DNA from: Clostridium moniliforme
Lineage (GTDB): Bacteria > Bacillota > Clostridia > Clostridiales > Clostridiaceae
DNA: 64,000 nt
Direction: 5' to 3'
NCBI RefSeq assembly: GCF_017873235.1
Contig: NZ_JAGGJZ010000003.1
Location: 62,001-126,000, forward strand
A program made the translations under genes and the position numbers. This document shows positions 60,077-64,000 of this stretch, piece after piece (the first letter of the stretch is position 1; the number at the start of each line of letters is the position of its first letter). The notes beneath the pieces are model-generated. The model saw only the letters and a program-made list of their open reading frames with translations, was not told where the DNA came from and searched no databases.

Positions 60077-62272
60077 GTGAAAAAAAGAAACTTTATTGAT
60101 AGAGCTTTATCAAAAAAGAGAATGAGATTAATTATATGCGTATTAACAATTGTTTTTGCAATTTTAGCTCTTAGATTGTCTTATATAATGATTGTTAAAA
60201 GACAAGAGTATGCAGCTAAGGCAGAAGAACAATGGACAAGCGAAGTAAAAATAGATGCAAGAAGAGGTAGAATTTTAGATAGAAATGGTGCTGAACTTGC
60301 AGTGTCAGCAAATGTTTATAGAATAGATTTTGATTTAAATTCTATAAGAGCATATCTTAAAGATTCAAATAAGACTAATGCACAAATAGCCCCTGAAATT
60401 GCAAAAGCTGTTGGTATGAAAGATGAAGATGTACTAAAAAAACTTGAAACTAAATTGCCAAGTGGAGCACAGGCAGGGTCAGCTACATTAATTAGAAGAA
60501 TAGAAAAAGATGAAGCTGATAAGGTTAAAGCTTTAAAAATACGTGGGATAATAGTTTCTCCAGATACAAAAAGATATTATCCTAATAATAATTTTGCAGC
60601 TCATCTTTTAGGTAGTACAAATATTGATGGACAAGGATTAACAGGAGTAGAGTTACAATATAATAAAGAACTTTCAGGTATTCCAGGAATGAGAATAGCT
60701 GAACTTGATAGTAAAAGCAATGATCTTCCATATACTGTTTCTAAATTTGTGCCACCAGTAGAAGGAAAGGATGTATCTCTTACAATTGATGAAAATATTC
60801 AATTTTTTGCAGAAAAAGCAGCAGAAAAAGCATTAAAGGATAATAAAGCAAAGGCAGCATCAGTTCTTGTAATGAATCCTAAAAATGGAGAGATTTTAGC
60901 TATGGTAAATAAACCAGACTTTAATCCTAATGAACCATTTAAAGGTGCAGATGCATTTAAAGGAAAAACAGAATATGATAAAGTTCAAAAGATGTGGAGA
61001 AATAGACTTGTAAATGATACTTTTGAGCCAGGATCAATATTTAAAGTAATTACAGCTATTGCTGGTATGGAGGAAAAGGTTGTTAAACCTACTGATACCT
61101 TTGTTTGTAATGGATATTTAACTTTTGGTAAGAGAAAAATAAAGTGTTGGAAAACAGGTGGACACGGTAAGTTAACATTCCCTGAAATAATACAAAATTC
61201 TTGTAATGTTGGTTTTATGGAACTTGGTAAAAAACTTGGTAAAGAAAAATTATATGAATATATAAATAAATTTGGCTTTGGCAAGAAATGTGGAATAGAT
61301 TTACCTGGTGAAGCACCAGGAATTGTTAAAAATATTAACAATGTTTCTGCAACAGACCTTGCTACTATTGCATTTGGTCAAACAAATACAGTAAATTCTG
61401 TTCAATATATGGCTGCTTTTAATGCAATTGCAAATGGTGGAGAACTTATAGAACCTCATGTTATGAAAGAGATTACTCATAAAGATGATAGTGGTGTAAA
61501 TGTAATAGATGAAAAATTTGAACCTACAAAAAAGAAAGTTGCAGATAAAGAAACAACAGCAGAACTTAGAACATATTTGGAAAGAGTTGTTACATCTGGT
61601 TCAGCAAAAGGAACATTTATAAAGGGATATCACATTGGTGGTAAAACTGGAACAGCTCAAAAGGTTAATCCTGAAAATGGTACTTATGAGGCAGGAAAAT
61701 ATATTTCATCTTTTGTTGGAATGGCTCCTGTTAATGATCCTAAAATAACAGTTATGATTACAATTGATGAACCAAGTAATGGAAATTACTATGCAGGAGT
61801 TGTAACTGGACCAGTTGCGAAAACATTATTTACTGATATATTTAATTATTTGGAAGGAGATTTCTCTAAAGAAAATAAAGAATCAATAATTAGAGATGCA
61901 ATAATTCCTGAAATAAGAGGAAAAAATATTGAAGAAGCTAAAAAGATTTTAAAAGAATCAAATTTAGATTATAATGTAGAAGGTAATGGTAAAACTATAA
62001 CAAATATTAAACCATATCCAGGATATTCAGTTAAAGAAGGAACTAAGATAACATTATATACAGAAGGAAATAATAGTAATAAAGAAGCTATTGTTATGCC
62101 AGATGTTAGAGGATACTCAAAAGAAGCAGCAAATAAACTTTTAATTGGTCTTGGATTATATGTAAAATTTGAAGGTGAAGGTAAAGTAACCAACCAAAGC
62201 GTACCAAGTGGGGAATTAATTAATAAGGGAACTAATGTTAAGTTAACTTTAAATTCAGATTATAAAGATTAA
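60077..62272 (+). CDS. spoVD: Class B penicillin-binding protein with PASTA domains (SpoVD/Pbp2B-like)
   Basis: A 731-residue transpeptidase with one N-terminal span (about 15-38), a dimerisation domain, and the catalytic motifs SIFK (S320, K323), SCN (S375-N377) and KTG (K523-G525). Two PASTA domains follow (PEIRGKNIEEAKKIL and MPDVRGYSKEAANKLL). It cross-links peptidoglycan in septation or the spore cortex; the PASTA pair and position after ftsL fit SpoVD or the division PBP. Start GTG 60077 is 5 bases after GGAGGAG; the frame open to 60011 runs through a hairpin and is rejected. Confidence 0.92.
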   Translation: MKKRNFIDRALSKKRMRLIICVLTIVFAILALRLSYIMIVKRQEYAAKAEEQWTSEVKIDARRGRILDRNGAELAVSANVYRIDFDLNSIRAYLKDSNKTNAQIAPEIAKAVGMKDEDVLKKLETKLPSGAQAGSATLIRRIEKDEADKVKALKIRGIIVSPDTKRYYPNNNFAAHLLGSTNIDGQGLTGVELQYNKELSGIPGMRIAELDSKSNDLPYTVSKFVPPVEGKDVSLTIDENIQFFAEKAAEKALKDNKAKAASVLVMNPKNGEILAMVNKPDFNPNEPFKGADAFKGKTEYDKVQKMWRNRLVNDTFEPGSIFKVITAIAGMEEKVVKPTDTFVCNGYLTFGKRKIKCWKTGGHGKLTFPEIIQNSCNVGFMELGKKLGKEKLYEYINKFGFGKKCGIDLPGEAPGIVKNINNVSATDLATIAFGQTNTVNSVQYMAAFNAIANGGELIEPHVMKEITHKDDSGVNVIDEKFEPTKKKVADKETTAELRTYLERVVTSGSAKGTFIKGYHIGGKTGTAQKVNPENGTYEAGKYISSFVGMAPVNDPKITVMITIDEPSNGNYYAGVVTGPVAKTLFTDIFNYLEGDFSKENKESIIRDAIIPEIRGKNIEEAKKILKESNLDYNVEGNGKTITNIKPYPGYSVKEGTKITLYTEGNNSNKEAIVMPDVRGYSKEAANKLLIGLGLYVKFEGEGKVTNQSVPSGELINKGTNVKLTLNSDYKD

Positions 62273-62285
62273 ATTCTTAATTGTT

Positions 62286-62322
62286 ATAGCATGTAGGGAG
62301 GAAAGCCTTACATGCTATTTTA
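62286..62322 (+). terminator. Terminator or attenuator between the PBP gene and murE
   Basis: ATAGCATGTAGGG pairs with CCTTACATGCTAT (one shift) around GAGGAAAG, followed by TTTT. It lies inside the otherwise continuous dcw cluster. Confidence 0.6.
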
Positions 62323-62380
62323 AACATTAAAGGTAATTATAGATAGATAAATAGCATATTATTTTAAAGGAGATGGTTAA

Positions 62381-63835
62381 ATGAAATTATCTAATCTATT
62401 AGAAGGACTTAATTATGAAGTAGTTAAAGGAAATTGTGATATTGAAATTAAAAATATTAACTATGATAGTAGAAAAATAAAGGAAGGAGATGTTTTTGTT
62501 TGTATTAAAGGCTTTGCAAGTGATGGACATAAGTTTATTGATAGTGCAATAGAAAAAGGTGCGAAAGTCATAATATGTGAAGACGATGTTCTTATTAATA
62601 ATGATGTAACTATAATAAAATTTAAAGATACAAGGAAAGCATTAGCTAATATTGGAGCAAAATATTATGATAATCCAAGTGAAAAACTTAATATTATAGG
62701 TATAACAGGAACAAATGGAAAAACAACTACTGCTTTCATGATAAAGGATATATTAGAAAAGTCAGGAGAAAAGGTTGGCTTAATAGGTACTATTGCCAAT
62801 TACATAGGAAACAAAAAGATAGATACAGAAAGAACAACTCCAGAATCATTAGAATTACAAGAATTATTTAAAAAAATGGTTGATGAAGGTGTTAAATATT
62901 GTGTTATGGAAGTTTCTTCTCATTCATTAGAATTAGATAGAGTTTATGGAGTTAAATTTAAGGTAGGTATATTTACTAACTTAACAAGGGATCATTTAGA
63001 TTTTCATAAAACATTTGAAAATTATTATAAAGCAAAATATAAACTATTCCAAAGAAGTGAAATTAGTATAATAAATATAGATGATAATTATGGAGTTAGA
63101 ATAACAGAAGACTTAAGAAAAGAAAACATAAATAATTTTATGACATATAGTATTAAAAATTCAGCAGATATAATGGCAAAAAATGAAGTTTTAGAAAGTA
63201 TGGACATTATATTTAATCTTTCAATAGATGGAAAAACTGAAAAAATAATTTTAGGAATTCCAGGAGAATATAATGTATATAATGCATTAGGTGCAATTGG
63301 AGGATGTTATAACCTTGGAATAAATTTAGAAAATATAAAACTTGGTTTAAGTAATGTTGTTGTGCCTGGTAGATGTGAAAGAGTTTCAAAAAAATATAAT
63401 CTTCCATATGAAATAATAATTGATTATGCTCATACTCCAGATGGATTAGAAAATATATTAAAAACAGCAAGAGAATTTACTAAAGGAAGATTAATATCTG
63501 TTTTTGGTTGCGGAGGAGATAGAGATAAAGTTAAAAGACCACAAATGGGTAAAATAGGTACAGAACTTTCTGATATAGCAATAATAACATCAGATAATCC
63601 AAGAAGTGAAGATGCAGAAAGTATAATAAATGATGTGCTAGAAGGTATAGATAAAGATAATTATATAAAAATTGTAAATAGACAAGATGGTATAAAAAAG
63701 GCTATGGAAATTGCAAAAGATGGAGATGTAATAGTTATAGCTGGAAAAGGTCACGAAACATATCAAATATTAAATACAGGTAAAATTCATTTTGATGAAA
63801 GAGAAATTATAGATGAAATTTTAAAAAAGAACTAG
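62381..63835 (+). CDS. murE: UDP-MurNAc-tripeptide synthetase MurE
   Basis: A 484-residue Mur ligase that adds the third amino acid to UDP-MurNAc-L-Ala-D-Glu. The P-loop is [10 protein letters not shown] (107-116); [13 protein letters not shown] and the C-terminal GKGHET are conserved. The specificity loop reads SDNPRSED: the DNPR form is associated with diaminopimelate-adding MurE, whereas lysine enzymes differ. This agrees with the asd-dapAB and dapH genes in the window. ATG 62381 follows AAAGGAG. murF follows after 11 bases. Confidence 0.95.
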   Translation: MKLSNLLEGLNYEVVKGNCDIEIKNINYDSRKIKEGDVFVCIKGFASDGHKFIDSAIEKGAKVIICEDDVLINNDVTIIKFKDTRKALANIGAKYYDNPSEKLNIIGITGTNGKTTTAFMIKDILEKSGEKVGLIGTIANYIGNKKIDTERTTPESLELQELFKKMVDEGVKYCVMEVSSHSLELDRVYGVKFKVGIFTNLTRDHLDFHKTFENYYKAKYKLFQRSEISIINIDDNYGVRITEDLRKENINNFMTYSIKNSADIMAKNEVLESMDIIFNLSIDGKTEKIILGIPGEYNVYNALGAIGGCYNLGINLENIKLGLSNVVVPGRCERVSKKYNLPYEIIIDYAHTPDGLENILKTAREFTKGRLISVFGCGGDRDKVKRPQMGKIGTELSDIAIITSDNPRSEDAESIINDVLEGIDKDNYIKIVNRQDGIKKAMEIAKDGDVIVIAGKGHETYQILNTGKIHFDEREIIDEILKKN

Positions 63836-63846
63836 AGGTGTAATTT

Positions 63847-64000
63847 ATGGAATTAACATTTAAAGAGTTACTTGAATATTCAGGTGGAGAAATAGTAGTA
63901 GATAATGAAAATAAAAATTTTAATGAGTTATCAACAGATACTAGAAATATAAAAGATGAAAATATATTTTTAGCATTAAAGGGAGAAAATTTTAATGGTA
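63847..64000 (+). CDS. murF: UDP-MurNAc-tripeptide:D-Ala-D-Ala ligase MurF (3' truncated)
   Basis: The first 51 codons of MurF are present; the rest lies beyond the window. The N-terminal domain reads MELTFKELLEYSGGEIVV and then STDTRNIKDENIFLALKGEN, the Mur ligase UDP-binding pattern. It should add D-Ala-D-Ala to the MurE product. ATG 63847 follows AGAGGTG, 11 bases after the murE stop. Position and sequence agree on murF. Confidence 0.85.
   Translation, partial: MELTFKELLEYSGGEIVVDNENKNFNELSTDTRNIKDENIFLALKGENFNG

Overview
This 64 kb window looks like chromosome of a spore-forming, anaerobic Clostridium (sensu stricto, close to the C. perfringens / C. baratii type). The evidence is very low GC, strong AGGAGG-type ribosome binding sites with many TTG and GTG starts, an alpha/beta-type small acid-soluble spore protein, the sporulation protein YtxC, PdaA- and PdaB-like deacetylases, a SpoVD-like penicillin-binding protein, a T-box, an L20 leader, and oxygen-defence proteins typical of anaerobes. 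The species is an inference. No phage, insertion sequence, CRISPR array or island is visible; this is almost wholly core genome.

Layout. 1-9.4 kb: end of a small (p)ppGpp synthetase, a flavodiiron protein, a GGDEF-EAL protein, a manganese catalase, folC, RNase Z, a TSCPD protein, a YncE-like propeller and a DUF4364 protein. 9.5-13.6 kb: PdaB-like deacetylase, tandem OB-fold SSB-like protein, dapH, a corrinoid adenosyltransferase and an aminotransferase. 14-19.7 kb: oppBCDFA peptide importer. 19.8-22.5 kb: asd-dapA-dapB on the minus strand with a clear sigma-A-type promoter. 22.6-27.5 kb: spore protein, methyltransferase, hslO, tRNA-Cys, HD hydrolase, a DUF6873-like protein and ytxC with a sigma-G-like promoter.

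27.5-41.9 kb is a translation and maintenance block: an L20-type leader with infC-rpmI-rplT (infC starts at ATT), ktrBA, a SpoU-family methyltransferase, a Phe T-box with pheST, a ZapA protein with a very long coiled coil, a U32-family protein and mutS2. 42-50.8 kb holds a PfkB kinase, a ccdA-tlpA-DUF523 thiol cluster, ctc (bL25), a phosphohexomutase, a TPR protein, a nitroreductase, a cyclodeaminase-family protein and pdaA. 50.9-57.4 kb: ychF, a DHA2 drug exporter and pstSCAB (minus strand). 57.4-64 kb: a small ParB-fold protein and the dcw cluster mraZ-rsmH-ftsL-pbp-murE-murF, which runs off the right edge.

How the genes fit together: asd-dapA-dapB and dapH make diaminopimelate, which MurE is expected to add to peptidoglycan in the dcw cluster; the flavodiiron protein and Mn catalase form an oxygen/peroxide defence pair; oppBCDFA and pstSCAB import peptides and phosphate. 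Nearly every transcription unit ends in an easily seen hairpin plus T-run, so operon borders are unusually clear. I did not find a convincing undescribed multi-gene system. The most worthwhile leads are single items: the long ZapA coiled coil, the pentein-like protein, the lone ParB-fold protein, unusual start codons, the 10-bp phased repeats before mraZ, and intra-operon hairpins.
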